This document shows, piece after piece, positions 25,428-33,762 of a DNA stretch of 49,204 nucleotides. The translations under genes were made by a program, and so were the position numbers. Origin of the DNA: Caldisericales bacterium (GTDB lineage: Bacteria; Caldisericota; Caldisericia; JAAYUI01). Below the pieces are notes generated by a model. It was not told the origin of the DNA and searched no databases. It worked only from the letters and a program-made list of their open reading frames with translations. The stretch's first letter is position 1, and every line of letters begins with the position of its first letter. The stretch lies in the NCBI GenBank assembly GCA_012517765.1, contig JAAYUI010000180.1:1-49204 (forward strand), written 5' to 3'.

Positions 25428-25729
25428 TAATTTTCGCCTCTTTGTTCATCTGATTCCCAAATAACACCGAACCCGGCTTTATAACAAAGTAACGCCCATG
25501 CCGCGTAAGGTATCCCGCCTTCTTTACACCAACGCCTAAATGTCCGGCTTCCCTTTCCTCTCCCTGTTTCACTTGGTAGACCTATGTATTTTGATGCGTC
25601 AACACCAGTAAACTTATTTCCTGATCGCTCTTCTACCAGACTTAACACCGCTTTGATTTCTTCACCTGTCGGAGGCGTCCAACCATCACTAAAAGGGAGT
25701 AAGGTTTCAGTTCTAATTACGTTGTTCAA
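25427..25729 (-). CDS. Unknown 100-residue protein upstream of the nuclease
   Basis: I choose the TTG at 25729, which follows AGGAGAGACACT. The ATG at 25765 lies inside a hairpin that ends the gene before. The product starts NNVIRTETLLPFSDGWTPP and has a C-terminal segment like a small DNA-binding module (GKGSRTFRRWCKEGGIPYAA), reminiscent of helix-turn-helix proteins found on plasmids. It has no signal or membrane segment. Its stop overlaps the nuclease ATG (TAATG). No firm family. Confidence 0.6.
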   Translation of the reverse strand: MNNVIRTETLLPFSDGWTPPTGEEIKAVLSLVEERSGNKFTGVDASKYIGLPSETGRGKGSRTFRRWCKEGGIPYAAWALLCYKAGFGVIWESDEQRGEN

Positions 25730-25745
25730 AGTGTCTCTCCTGAAA

Positions 25746-25763
25746 GCCCCGCCGAAGCGGGGC
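25746..25763 (-). terminator. UUCG hairpin after the 49-residue gene
   Basis: The stem GCCCCGC / GCGGGGC has a TTCG loop on the minus strand and is followed by TTTCA. It is stable but has a short T run. It separates 25771-25920 from the gene downstream. Confidence 0.6.
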
Positions 25764-25770
25764 AATAGGC

Positions 25771-25920
25771 TTAGACGGCCTGAAAGCCTGCGTTCTGCTC
25801 GCGTAATGCTTCCATCACCGCTTTAAACTCGCTCCCGGATAGGGGAGGAAGCTTAAAGGAGGTGTGGCTATCTATTGCCTTTTTAATCATCTCGGCCAAT
25901 GCTAAAATATCATTGTTCAT
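25771..25920 (-). CDS. Small 49-residue protein, unknown
   Basis: The frame runs from ATG 25920 to TAA 25771: MNNDILALAEMIKKAIDSHT, then SFKLPPLSGSEFKAVMEALR and EQNAGFQAV. It is helical and neutral with no membrane segment. GAGAGTAACC precedes the ATG, and the gene is framed by a leader hairpin and a UUCG hairpin, so it looks like a real small transcription unit. Function unknown. Confidence 0.55.
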   Translation of the reverse strand: MNNDILALAEMIKKAIDSHTSFKLPPLSGSEFKAVMEALREQNAGFQAV

Positions 25921-25949
25921 GGTTACTCTCTCGCGGGTTTAACGTGAAC

Positions 25950-25980
25950 TTCCCTGTATGGTTGCAGCCATAACAGGGAA
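25950..25980 (-). promoter_or_regulatory. Leader hairpin upstream of the 49-residue gene
   Basis: TTCCCTGT-ATGG pairs with CCAT-ACAGGGAA (one bulged A). The hairpin lies in the 5' leader of 25771-25920. It could be an attenuator or a regulator-binding site. Confidence 0.4.
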
Positions 25981-25990
25981 CCTTTCAAAA

Positions 25991-26008
25991 GGCCCGCGTA
26001 AGCGGGCC
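25991..26008 (-). terminator. Terminator after the gene at 26016
   Basis: The perfect stem GGCCCGC / GCGGGCC has a 4-base loop. On the minus strand TTTT follows. It ends the 26016-26237 transcript. Confidence 0.75.
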
Positions 26009-26015
26009 ACCTGAA

Positions 26016-26237
26016 TCATTTAACGATGTGGCCACTCTCCCAAAGACGGATAGCCGTAGCTTTAGCCCAGCGATACCAGTCTTTACCGGCCTCTTTATAC
26101 TGATGCCCTAAGCGAACAAGAAGCCAAGTTTCTTGTAGGAAGTCGTTCCGACCTGCGTCGATAGATTGACGTTCACTAATCATTTCATTGATGGCGTTGT
26201 TAATCTCGTTAGCCTCTTCAAAATTGCTGTTTTTCAT
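26016..26237 (-). CDS. Unknown 73-residue protein
   Basis: The ATG at 26237 follows GGAGAATACCG. The product MKNSNFEEANEINNAINEMI... is helical and charged, with a C-terminal aromatic part (YKEAGKDWYRWAKATAIRLW). It has no membrane segment. It has its own promoter of the shared operator type (26311-26339), a leader with the 25-bp repeat, and its own terminator, so it is under the same control as the transfer genes. Family not recognised. An upstream ATG at 26315 reads through the repeat and is rejected. Confidence 0.6.
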   Translation of the reverse strand: MKNSNFEEANEINNAINEMISERQSIDAGRNDFLQETWLLVRLGHQYKEAGKDWYRWAKATAIRLWESGHIVK

Positions 26238-26284
26238 CGGTATTCTCCGGTATTGACCGTAGCAACTTGCCCGGCCTTCATTTG

Positions 26285-26309
26285 TAATGATAGGCCAAAA
26301 TGGCCTACC
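26285..26309. repeat. 25-bp leader repeat, copy 2
   Basis: Identical to 633-657, with the inverted core AGGCCAAAATGGCCT. It lies just downstream of the promoter at 26311-26339, in the leader of the 73-residue gene. Probably an operator shared by the two genes. Confidence 0.75.
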
Positions 26310-26310
26310 A

Positions 26311-26339
26311 GTCAATCAAAATAGTATACTTTGATAATG
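26311..26339 (-). promoter_or_regulatory. Promoter/operator of the shared type, fourth copy
   Basis: On the minus strand, CATTATCAA and TTGATTGAC lie 20 bp apart (start to start) with ACTATT or TATACT as -10 between them. The layout is the same as at 3873-3901 and 9370-9398. It drives 26016-26237. Confidence 0.6.
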
Positions 26340-26347
26340 CGATAACC

Positions 26348-26372
26348 AAAAAAAACCCCGCTAATAGCGAGG
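26348..26372 (-). terminator. Terminator after the antitoxin gene
   Basis: The stem CCTCGCTA / TAGCGGGG (one mismatch) is followed on the minus strand by eight T. It ends the toxin-antitoxin transcript. Confidence 0.75.
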
Positions 26373-26392
26373 TCAATTTTTATATGGGAAAC

Positions 26393-26677
26393 TTAGCCCA
26401 TAACAATCTTGATACTGGCACCACAGGCCGCCGCGTATCGTTCAAGTGTTGTGACACTGGCTTTACTGGCGTTTTTTTCTAATTTACTTACGGCTGGCTG
26501 AGTAATCCCCATACGTTCAGCGACTTGGGTACTATTGATACCAGCTCTGCGGCGCAGATCAGCCAAAAGTTCCTGTAACTCTTCCTCTTTCTTCTCTGCA
26601 AGATAAGCGGCCATTACATCAGGGTTCTGTAAGGCTTTAGCCTTCACTTCAGCATAAGGGATACCTTTAACTTTCAT
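26393..26677 (-). CDS. XRE-family antitoxin
   Basis: A 94-residue protein with a Cro/CI helix-turn-helix: LADLRRRAGINSTQVAERMG, then TQPAVSKLEKN (about 38-70). The N-terminal helix (VMAAYLAEKKEEELQEL) is typical of antitoxins paired with Gp49/HigB-like toxins. Its start overlaps the toxin stop (ATGA-type, 11 bp), and GGAGGAACTGACAG precedes it. It should neutralise the toxin and repress the operon. Confidence 0.85.
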   Translation of the reverse strand: MKVKGIPYAEVKAKALQNPDVMAAYLAEKKEEELQELLADLRRRAGINSTQVAERMGITQPAVSKLEKNASKASVTTLERYAAACGASIKIVMG

Positions 26678-26987
26678 CTGTCAGTTCCTCCAGTCTCTTT
26701 AATGCTAATTGGATCTCTGCCGGTGGCGTCCTAGGTGTCTTTTTAACAAACGTGCGCAAGATATATATCTTTTTCCCTTTAGCGAAAGCAAAAAAGGTAC
26801 GTGTAATATCTTTTTTACCCGCTCTTAACTCAAAAAGGCCATCTTGAATAATATCCGTATGTGGATAACGCAACTGATTACCTTGGGCCTCAAGTTTATC
26901 CAGTGCAGCAAACGCTTTCCCTTGCATTGGACTATCAAGATCCAAAATTTCCTGTTGTGCTTCCGGGTGAAAAATCAATTCAAACAC
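26667..26987 (-). CDS. RelE/HigB (Gp49-like) toxin
   Basis: A 106-residue toxin. I choose the GTG at 26987, since AAAAGAGG lies 7 bp before it; the longer frame to 27038 has no binding site. Conserved features are the start VFELIFHPEAQQEILDL, LRYPHTDIIQDGLFELRAG and KKIYILRTFVKKTPRTP, the Gp49/HigB-like pattern. Such toxins cut mRNA at ribosomes and stabilise plasmids. The toxin comes before the antitoxin, as in higBA systems. Confidence 0.83.
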   Translation of the reverse strand: MFELIFHPEAQQEILDLDSPMQGKAFAALDKLEAQGNQLRYPHTDIIQDGLFELRAGKKDITRTFFAFAKGKKIYILRTFVKKTPRTPPAEIQLALKRLEELTDES

Positions 26988-27016
26988 AAAGCGGCCTCTT
27001 TTCCGTATACCATTAT

Positions 27017-27244
27017 TTATGAATGTGCCACCCAACACTTAGCACCATCGTAATCATTCCCACCTTCGGCAATAAAAACGTTCTCATCGACATCAACGGC
27101 AATTACGCCGGGCCGCTCATGCTGTGCATCACGAAGGCAATTTTTCCAACCATAAACCTGACCATCCCAAATCATCACAATCCCTGAATGGGCATGTTCA
27201 ACATTCTGTGTACGCCACCGCTGCGCAATATCAACATAGCTCAT
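27017..27244 (-). CDS. Unknown 75-residue plasmid protein
   Basis: The ATG at 27244 follows GGAGACTATACG. The product MSYVDIAQRWRTQNVEHAHS... is compact, with the conserved-looking segment VMIWDGQVYGWKNCLRDAQH and ERPGVIAVDVDENVFIAEGG. I recall similar small proteins on other conjugative plasmids but cannot name a function. No membrane segment. It lies between repA and the toxin gene, reading the same way. An array of CATAAC repeats lies directly upstream. Confidence 0.6.
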   Translation of the reverse strand: MSYVDIAQRWRTQNVEHAHSGIVMIWDGQVYGWKNCLRDAQHERPGVIAVDVDENVFIAEGGNDYDGAKCWVAHS

Positions 27245-27281
27245 CGTATAGTCTCCAGACTCATCAACTCACTAGGGCAAT

Positions 27282-27338
27282 CATAACCTATAAGCTATCA
27301 TAACTCAAGGGTTATGCATAACATAAAAGCTATGATAG
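27282..27338. repeat. CATAAC repeat cluster downstream of repA
   Basis: CATAAC occurs at 27282, 27299 and 27317, and its inverse GTTATG at 27311 (GTTATGCATAAC is a perfect palindrome). CTATCATA (27295) and TATGATAG (27331) form outer arms. Spacings of 17-18 bp resemble iterons or an operator array. It is in the 204-bp gap between repA and 27244, so it could control that gene or be part of the replication origin. The rest of the gap shows no gene. Confidence 0.45.
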
Positions 27339-27448
27339 TGATCTCTTCCCACACAAGTATTGATCCTGAAAGATCGGAAAAAGGATCAAAGCGTAACAGG
27401 GCAGGGGCTACGCCATTAGTAATAGGGGGGTAACTTGTCTCAATAGAT

Positions 27449-28801
27449 CTAGGCTGATTTAGCGGCCATTTGGCCATGACAAGTAATAGGGGAGGGAGTT
27501 GTCTCACTGCCTGATGGTTTGCCCAATCTGTACCATTTAGCGCGGCTCATTCCTAACACTTCCCACGGTTTCTGTTTAGTCAGTGAATTAGCTTCGTAAA
27601 CATCACGCTCAACGGCTCCAGCAGCTCTGCGGCGTTCCTCGTCACGCTTTCTGTCTCGTGCGCGTCTACGCTCTAACGCTTCATTTTTAGAAATGATAGT
27701 TTTTAGCTGGCGTTGCTCTTCATCTGTAATTTGAAACAGGTTGATTAGAGTGTCATTTTTTGGCGTGTAGAGTGGTGAAAATTCCTTGCCCCCGAAAGAT
27801 ACCTTCTCACCGGCTTCATACTGCTTTGCTTTGCTGTACAGCGTCATTAACTCTTGTGAACGGTAAGACCATGCAGGGGAGATCTCCGTGGCCAGTGCGG
27901 CCGCTTCGTGATACATCTGCGTTGAATTTGTCGCCCCGGACAACAGCAAAAAATTAATACGCCAAAATAAATGACGCATCCTTTCCCCTTCCGCTAACCC
28001 GCCGCGCAGCTCGTCCAGCTTGCGCAAATCTTCAAGCCTATCCCATGCAAGCTGACGACCGCTAAAACCTCTGAGGTTGCTTTGTCGGCCTCCGGGCAGC
28101 AATTGAAGTTTCTGTTCTGCTTTTGTCTGGCGTTGCTTTTCAATATCCCAGCGAGCCACCGGCAATAACATTTCAGCAAGGTACTCGAAGTTATAACGGA
28201 TTGGTGCGCCATCACGTTCTAGAACGCTTACTACACGGCAAATATTGCCGCTCTTAGTGTTAACCGTATTAACCAATCGTAAAACCCGGCTGGCGTCTTT
28301 AGCTGCGGGATCAGCCCCTAGCGAGGAAAGTTTAGATACTAAATGCTTTTGGCAAGCATTCCAGCGCGGTAGCGCGGCACGTGGCAAGGTTCCTTCAAGT
28401 AGCCATTTAGCCTGAATACCACGCCCGGAATAGACCATAAAGGAGGGTTCTGGTATGCCTTCTTGTTGACAGAAATAGTTGATTGCAGCGGCCAAAGCTT
28501 CAGGTGTTCTACCCTGCGCCCAACTCATCTTGTAGGTATCTATATCGACAAAAAGCAACCCCAAACGTAAGAGGTTTACTACACGCCGGTTAGGACGCAT
28601 AAATTCAGCTTGGGTTATCCATGTATCGCGTGAGGTATCGACCATGCTAAGAACGGTGGCCATCTCACTTAATGGGTAAGAAGATTGGCGTTTACCCGTT
28701 GGCCACTGAGCCAGTACAGAAAAGAAACCATGCCGCCCGGAATTGTGATAAGTCTCCGCTTCGTCGGCTGGATTAAAAAGCGCCAGTTGTGATGTAGCCA
28801 C
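27449..28801 (-). CDS. repA: Replication initiator with primase-like motifs
   Basis: A 450-residue Rep. The start is GTG 28801 (GGGGTAGAC before it). The N-terminal half resembles archaeo-eukaryotic primases (prim-pol): the acidic motif is LLFVDIDTYKMSW (about 81-93), and MVYSGRGIQAKWLLEG (about 121-136) fits the second motif. A charged helical linker (RRRARDRKRDEERRRAAGAV, about 378-397) follows. At the C-terminus KPWEVLGMSRAKWYRLGKP looks like a helix-turn-helix that would bind the origin. It is the only initiator in the window, so it defines the replicon. I cannot assign an incompatibility group with certainty. Confidence 0.78.
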   Translation of the reverse strand: MATSQLALFNPADEAETYHNSGRHGFFSVLAQWPTGKRQSSYPLSEMATVLSMVDTSRDTWITQAEFMRPNRRVVNLLRLGLLFVDIDTYKMSWAQGRTPEALAAAINYFCQQEGIPEPSFMVYSGRGIQAKWLLEGTLPRAALPRWNACQKHLVSKLSSLGADPAAKDASRVLRLVNTVNTKSGNICRVVSVLERDGAPIRYNFEYLAEMLLPVARWDIEKQRQTKAEQKLQLLPGGRQSNLRGFSGRQLAWDRLEDLRKLDELRGGLAEGERMRHLFWRINFLLLSGATNSTQMYHEAAALATEISPAWSYRSQELMTLYSKAKQYEAGEKVSFGGKEFSPLYTPKNDTLINLFQITDEEQRQLKTIISKNEALERRRARDRKRDEERRRAAGAVERDVYEANSLTKQKPWEVLGMSRAKWYRLGKPSGSETTPSPITCHGQMAAKSA

Positions 28802-28828
28802 GTCTACCCCTTAGACTTGCCAAGAGGC

Positions 28829-28855
28829 ACAACACCGCTATAATAGAGGTGTTGT
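28829..28855. promoter_or_regulatory. Hairpin in the repA leader
   Basis: ACAACACC and GGTGTTGT pair around an 11-base A/T-rich loop, 28 bp upstream of the repA GTG. A -10-like TATTAT lies in the loop on the minus strand. This could be a Rep autoregulation site or part of oriV. The rest of 28802-28983 shows no gene; a CCCCG/CGGGG pair 38 bp apart (28937-28976) is the only other structure. Confidence 0.45.
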
Positions 28856-28983
28856 AACCCTTAGCCTATGTCAGGCAATAATAGTTGTGTTGCAGCCTGC
28901 CAGCTTTAGAACACAACTTTGAATTTTAAGCCCCGTTTGTTGACCTTCCCGCCAAGTCGGATCAGCATCGGGGTTTTACCTTT

Positions 28984-29298
28984 TTAGGCCGCCAGTAATT
29001 GAAAAGGGCGCGCCTTATCTATTCTGCTGCGGCGATCTTCTGAATGCAGTGCATCCCATAAATCGACTTTCTTCTGCAAATCCAGCCAAAAATCAGGATT
29101 GTTACCAAAGACTTTTGCAAGGATGAGCGCGGAATCTATTGTTATGGCCACTTTTCCATGACAGAGCTGATTAACGTGCTTTCTCGTCCATCCGGTATAG
29201 GTGGCCAACGCCGTTTGGCTAATTCTGTTCGGTTCTAAGAACTGAGAAAGCAGAACGTCACCCGGCGTTGCCGGTCTTAATACTTGTGTCTGGTTCAT
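28984..29298 (-). CDS. HigA/VapI-family antitoxin, apparently orphan
   Basis: A 104-residue XRE-type protein. ATPGDVLLSQFLEPNRISQT, then TGWTRKHVNQLCHGKVAITI and SALILAKVFGNNPDFWLDLQ are the hallmarks of HigA addiction-module antitoxins. HigA is normally preceded by a higB toxin gene; the 254 bp upstream contain none. It may be a solitary repressor, or the toxin may have been lost when the mercury transposon arrived at 29553. GAGGTGAAGC precedes the ATG. Upstream is a small palindrome ACCTTATAGGT on the minus strand. Confidence 0.8.
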   Translation of the reverse strand: MNQTQVLRPATPGDVLLSQFLEPNRISQTALATYTGWTRKHVNQLCHGKVAITIDSALILAKVFGNNPDFWLDLQKKVDLWDALHSEDRRSRIDKARPFQLLAA

Positions 29299-29373
29299 GC
29301 TTCACCTCGATAATCAAAACGGTACAGATTGAAGTGTAACCTATAAGGTAAACATGTCAAACTGATCTTTATT

Positions 29374-29391
29374 TTGGATTGCACAATCCAA
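29374..29391. promoter_or_regulatory. Third TTGGATT palindrome, near transposon border
   Basis: TTGGATT-GCAC-AATCCAA matches the double operator upstream of the SprT-like gene. GATAAT follows in the same relative place as TATAAT there. A rightward gene may have started here before the Tn21-like element inserted 160 bp further on. The remaining 29392-29552 has no gene. Confidence 0.55.
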
Positions 29392-29585
29392 AAATGAGAT
29401 AATTTAGCTGAAATGACCTCTATTTAACATAATGGATCTTATCGGCACCACGCCTGTAGCTCCCATATTCTAATGTCACTTTTAACCCATTTAGTGATGT
29501 CACTTTTTCTGGCATAAAGGATCCAATCCTCAGGCCATGGAGACATCAGGATGGGGTCGTCTCAGAAAACGGAAAATAAAGCACG

Positions 29586-32558
29586 CTAAGCCGGTGGCAG
29601 CGGTCGCAATGGCCTAAACTTCCCCGCACCGACCTTGGCGCTGCTGCGCCATAGGTAATCGCCGGTCAGGTTGATGTGCTCCCACCCCAGCGGCGACAGA
29701 TATTGCAACAATGTGTCGTCCAGCGCCGTGCCGTTGCCACGCAAAGCACTGGTGGCACGCTCCAGATATACCGTGTTCCACAACACGATGGCCGCCGTCA
29801 CCAGATTGAGGCCGCTGGCCCGGTAGCGCTGCTGCTCAAAACTGCGGTCGCGGATTTCACCCAATCGGTAGAAGAAGACCGCCCTGGCCAGCGCGTTGCG
29901 CGCCTCGCCCTTATTCAGCCCCGCATGGACGCGGCGGCGCAGCTCCACGCTTTGCAGCCAATCCAAAATGAACAGCGTGCGCTCGATGCGCCCCAGCTCG
30001 CGCAACGCCACGGCCAAGCCGTTCTGGCGCGGGTAGCTGCCGAGTTTGCGCAGCATCAGCGAAGCCGTTACCGTGCCTTGCTTGATGGAGGTGGCCAGCC
30101 GCAGAATTTCATCCCAATGGGCGCGTATTTGCTTGATGTTCAGCCTGTCGCTGCTAATCATCGGCTTGAGCGCGTCATAGGCGGCATCGCCCTTGGGGAT
30201 GAATAGCTTGGTTTCGCCCAAGTCACGGATACGCGGCGCGAAGCGAAATCCCAGCAAATGCATCAAGCCAAACACGTGATCGGTGAAGCCTGCCGTGTCG
30301 GTGTAGTGTTCCTCGATGCGCAAGTCCGACTCGTGGTACAGCAGGCCATCAAGCACGTAAGTTGAATCACGAATGCCCACGTTGACCACCTTGGCACTGA
30401 AGGGCGCGTACTGGTCGGAGATATGGGTGTAGAAAGTCCGTCCTGGACTGCTTCCATACTTCGGGTTGATATGACCAGTGCTTTCTGCTTTGCTGCCGGT
30501 TCTGAAGTTCTGGCCGTCCGACGATGACGTGGTGCCGTCACCCCAGTTGCCGGCGAAGGGTTGCCGAAACTGCGCATTCACCAGCTCGGCCAGCGCCGTC
30601 GAATAGGTTTCATCGCGGATGTGCCAGGCTTGCAGCCAAGACAGCTTGGCGTAGGTGGTGCCAGGGCAGGACTCGGCCATTTTGGTCAGACCCAGGTTGA
30701 TCGCGTCGGCCAGGATCGTCGTCAACAGCAAGGTTTTGTCCTTGGCCGTGTCGCTGGTCTTCAGGTGTGTGAAGTGGCGGGTGAAGCCCGTCCATTCATC
30801 GACCTCCATCAGCAACTCGGTGATTTTGAGGTGCGGCAGCAGCATAGCTGTCTGGTCGATCATGGCTTGCGCGGCGTCTGGTACTGCCGCGTCCAGCGGC
30901 GTGATCTTCAGGCCTGACGCGGTGGTGATGATGGCATCCGGTAAGTCGTTGGCCGCAGCCATGCGGTTGACTGTGGCGAGTTGCGCCTCCAACAATTCCA
31001 ACCGGTCATGCAGGTATTGGTCGCAGTCGGTGGCCACTGCCAGCGGCAATTCGCTGGCCAGCTTCAAAGTGGCGAACTTCTCGACCGGCACCAGGTATTC
31101 GTCGAAGTCCTTGAACTGGCGAGAACCCTGCACCCAGACATCACCGGAGCGCAGCGCGTTCTTCAGCTCCGACAGGGCGCATAACTCGTAGTAACGCCGG
31201 TCGATGCCGTCGTCGGTCAGAACCAGCTTTGCCCAGCGCGGCTTGATGAATGCGGTTGGCGCATCGGCGGGCACCTTGCGCGCGCTGTCGCTGTTCATGC
31301 CGCGCAGCATGTCGATGGCATCGAGCACACCCTTGGCGGCGGGCGCAGCCCGCAATTTGAGCACGCCCAGGAACTGCGGCGCGTAGCGGCGTAGCGTGGC
31401 ATAGCTTTCACCGATGTGGTGCAGGAAATCAAAGTCGGCAGGCCGCGCCAATGTTTGCGCTTCGGTGACGCTGGCGGCGAAGGTGTCCCAGGGCATAACG
31501 GCCTCGATGGCGGCGAACGGATCGCTGCCGCTTTGCTTGGCCTCAATCAACGCTTGACCGATGCGCCCATACATCCGCACCTTGTCGTTGATCGCCTTGC
31601 CGGAAGCCTGGAACTGCTGCTGATGCTTGTTCTTGGCCGCGTTGAACAGCTTGCCGATGATGCGATCGTGAAGGTCGATGATTTCATCGGTGACGGTGGC
31701 CATGCCTTCGATGGCCAGCGCTACCAGCGTGGCATAGCGTCGTTGCACCTCGAACTTTGCCAGATCAGCAGGCGTCATCTGGCCACCTTCACGAGCGATT
31801 TTGAGCAGGCGGTTCTGGTGAACCTGCCGCTCGATGCCTGCGGGCAGATCAAGTGCTTGCCAGGATTTCAGGCGCTCAATATGTTCGAGCATGTGGCGAG
31901 AGTTCGGTTTGGCAGGCGACTGGCGCAGCCATGCCAGCCACGTCACTTTACTGCCGTCCTTGCGCTTGAGAAGTTCGTCCAGGCGCTGACGGTGGGGTGA
32001 TAACAAAGAATCGGTCAGCGCCGCGTAAATGCGTCGGTTGGCACGGGTGATGGCCTCGGCGCTTGCGCGCTCGATGGCATTCATGGCGGGCAGGATAATG
32101 CTCTGCCGCCGCAGATTCTCGACAAGTGCGCTCGCCAGCACGATGCCTTTGTCGGTCTGCAAGGCCAGCTCGGTCAATGTATGCACGGCTTGCCGATAGT
32201 GGCTCATGGTGAAGGGCTTGAACCCAAAAACCGTTTGCAGCTCGACCAAGTGCTCCCGCCGTGTCTGTTCGCGCTGGCCGTACTCGCTCCAACTTTCCAC
32301 TGGCATCTTGAGTTGCGCGGCCACCATGCGCAACAGGGGCGGAAACGGAGGCTCATCGACGCCCAAAAAGGTGCCAGGGAATCGCAAGTAGCAAAGCTGC
32401 ACAGCGAAGCCCAATCGATTCGCGGCGCCGCGACGCTGACGGATCACCGACAGGTCGGTTTCGTTGAACGTGTAGTGCCGTATCAGTTCGTCTTTGGCAT
32501 CTGGCAGTGCCAGCAGGCTTTCGCGCTCGGTGGCGGACAGGATTGAGCGGCGTGGCAT
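29586..32558 (-). CDS. tnpA: Tn21-subgroup transposase TnpA
   Basis: A 990-residue DDE transposase of the Tn3 superfamily, Tn21/Tn501 branch ([20 protein letters not shown] start, [20 protein letters not shown] near the catalytic region, [16 protein letters not shown] at the end). The length is as expected, so it appears intact. It catalyses replicative transposition from 38-bp repeats. Its stop codon lies within the left terminal repeat. tnpR lies 2 bp upstream. Confidence 0.95.
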   Translation of the reverse strand: MPRRSILSATERESLLALPDAKDELIRHYTFNETDLSVIRQRRGAANRLGFAVQLCYLRFPGTFLGVDEPPFPPLLRMVAAQLKMPVESWSEYGQREQTRREHLVELQTVFGFKPFTMSHYRQAVHTLTELALQTDKGIVLASALVENLRRQSIILPAMNAIERASAEAITRANRRIYAALTDSLLSPHRQRLDELLKRKDGSKVTWLAWLRQSPAKPNSRHMLEHIERLKSWQALDLPAGIERQVHQNRLLKIAREGGQMTPADLAKFEVQRRYATLVALAIEGMATVTDEIIDLHDRIIGKLFNAAKNKHQQQFQASGKAINDKVRMYGRIGQALIEAKQSGSDPFAAIEAVMPWDTFAASVTEAQTLARPADFDFLHHIGESYATLRRYAPQFLGVLKLRAAPAAKGVLDAIDMLRGMNSDSARKVPADAPTAFIKPRWAKLVLTDDGIDRRYYELCALSELKNALRSGDVWVQGSRQFKDFDEYLVPVEKFATLKLASELPLAVATDCDQYLHDRLELLEAQLATVNRMAAANDLPDAIITTASGLKITPLDAAVPDAAQAMIDQTAMLLPHLKITELLMEVDEWTGFTRHFTHLKTSDTAKDKTLLLTTILADAINLGLTKMAESCPGTTYAKLSWLQAWHIRDETYSTALAELVNAQFRQPFAGNWGDGTTSSSDGQNFRTGSKAESTGHINPKYGSSPGRTFYTHISDQYAPFSAKVVNVGIRDSTYVLDGLLYHESDLRIEEHYTDTAGFTDHVFGLMHLLGFRFAPRIRDLGETKLFIPKGDAAYDALKPMISSDRLNIKQIRAHWDEILRLATSIKQGTVTASLMLRKLGSYPRQNGLAVALRELGRIERTLFILDWLQSVELRRRVHAGLNKGEARNALARAVFFYRLGEIRDRSFEQQRYRASGLNLVTAAIVLWNTVYLERATSALRGNGTALDDTLLQYLSPLGWEHINLTGDYLWRSSAKVGAGKFRPLRPLPPA

Positions 32559-32560
32559 GG

Positions 32561-33118
32561 TCAGTCTTCCCGCAGGTACTGGTACAAGGTTTCGCGGCTG
32601 ATGCCGAAGTCACGGGCCACCAAGGTTTTTTGGTCGCCTGCCGCAACTCGCCGTTTCAACTCGGCAATTTGTTCGCTGTTCAGCGATTTCTTTCGTCCCC
32701 GGTAGGCACCGCGCTGCTTGGCCAGCACGATTCCCTCGCGCTGACGTTCGCGGATCAGGGCGCGCTCGAACTCAGCGAAGGCTCCCATGACCGACAGCAT
32801 CAGATTGGCCATCGGTGAGTCCTCGCCGGTGAACTTCAGCCCTTCTTTGACGAACTCCATGCGCACGCCCCGTTGTGTCAGCCCTTGGACGATGCGGCGC
32901 AGGTCATCAAGGTTGCGTGCCAGCCTGTCCATGCTATGCACCACCACGGTGTCGCCCTCGCGGACGAAGGCCAGCAGCCTTTCCAGCTCGGGACGCTGGG
33001 TGTCCTTGCCAGAAGCCTTGTCGGTGAACACCCGCGCCACCTGAACACCCTCCAATTGCCGTTCCGGGTTCTGGTCGAAGCTGCTGACGCGGACATAGCC
33101 GATGCGTTGACCTTGCAA
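32561..33118 (-). CDS. tnpR: Tn21-subgroup resolvase TnpR
   Basis: A 185-residue serine resolvase. The TTG at 33118 gives the family start ([20 protein letters not shown]); the longer frame reads through res. The catalytic serine is in YVRVSSFDQ (about residue 10-12). [11 protein letters not shown] and [18 protein letters not shown] follow, and a C-terminal helix-turn-helix ends in [12 protein letters not shown]. It resolves cointegrates at the adjoining res site. Confidence 0.94.
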   Translation of the reverse strand: MQGQRIGYVRVSSFDQNPERQLEGVQVARVFTDKASGKDTQRPELERLLAFVREGDTVVVHSMDRLARNLDDLRRIVQGLTQRGVRMEFVKEGLKFTGEDSPMANLMLSVMGAFAEFERALIRERQREGIVLAKQRGAYRGRKKSLNSEQIAELKRRVAAGDQKTLVARDFGISRETLYQYLRED

Positions 33119-33135
33119 GATGCCTCCAAAGGCAA

Positions 33136-33245
33136 AAGTGTCAGGATGACATCTATTACCTTTGACGGAATATGTCAATCAATAGGAAATTTAACTCTAT
33201 TCTGACATCGTTTGCACATGGCATCTGACATCAAGTTAGGGTATG
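33136..33245. promoter_or_regulatory. res site of the mercury transposon
   Basis: TGTCA/TGACA-type motifs repeat at subsite spacing: TGTCAGGATGACATC (about 33139), TGTCAATCAATAGG with TATTCTGACATCG (about 33175-33211) and ATCTGACATCAAGTTAGG (about 33222). They lie immediately upstream of tnpR, as in Tn21-type res. Confidence 0.65.
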
Positions 33246-33247
33246 CC

Positions 33248-33460
33248 TCAATCTGACGGCTGCGAACCGCCAGGGACAGGCGCAATGTCAGATTCTGTCG
33301 CGGCCTTGGCGCGTGCCTGGAAGCGTTCATAGCAATCCAGCCCGCAGAAATGTTCGACGTATTCCGCGCCTTCCGGGGTGAAGGCGGCATCGAGCGGAAT
33401 TTCTTTGCAGCATACGCAGCAGGTGGTGCAACTGGCAGTGTTCGGGGCGTTTGCGTTCAT
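33248..33460 (-). CDS. DUF3330 protein of Tn21-type mer modules
   Basis: A 70-residue cysteine-rich protein ([20 protein letters not shown], then [12 protein letters not shown]). It is found between merE and tnpR in many mercury transposons (urf2 position). The cysteine pairs suggest metal binding, but no role is established. ATG 33460 follows GGAGTACCACC. Confidence 0.85.
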   Translation of the reverse strand: MNANAPNTASCTTCCVCCKEIPLDAAFTPEGAEYVEHFCGLDCYERFQARAKAATESDIAPVPGGSQPSD

Positions 33461-33525
33461 GGTGGTACTCCTCCAGATTGGTAGCGAAGCTCAAAGCTGC
33501 CCACTCTCGGCTGGCTGGGAAGCGG

Positions 33526-33762
33526 TCATGATCTTCCCTTGAAGGCCCGCAGCAGCCGCGTCACAGACAGGACAAACAAGCCGGTCAGCGTGAGGGCTGC
33601 AATACCCCAGTGCTCCCCGATGAACGCGCCGGCCGTCGTGCCGGCTAGCACAATGGCGAGAATCGGCAAATGGCAGGGACAGGTGAGCACGGCCAGCGCG
33701 CCCCACAAGTAGCCGGTGATCGGTTTGTGCGTCTCAGACGGCAAGTGCTCTGGGCTGTTCAT
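33526..33762 (-). CDS. merE: MerE organomercury/mercury membrane protein
   Basis: A 78-residue membrane protein with two helices and the metal-binding Cys pair in [12 protein letters not shown] (about 32-43). MerE takes up mercury. It starts inside the merD stop region (4-bp overlap). Without merR, merT and the merA 5' part, and with no promoter seen here, it is probably silent. Confidence 0.93.

Noticed and set aside
25730..25765. ATG at 25765 as start of the gene ending at 25427
   Set aside because: It lies in a UUCG hairpin that ends the previous gene. A TTG at 25729 has a proper AGGAG site.
26860..26868. Perfect DnaA box TGTGGATAA
   Set aside because: It is a single copy inside the toxin coding sequence, away from any origin-like structure, so chance is likely.
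29676..33205. Many long rightward open frames across the mercury transposon
   Set aside because: They are antisense to tnpA and tnpR in G+C-rich DNA, lack ribosome binding sites and resemble no protein family.
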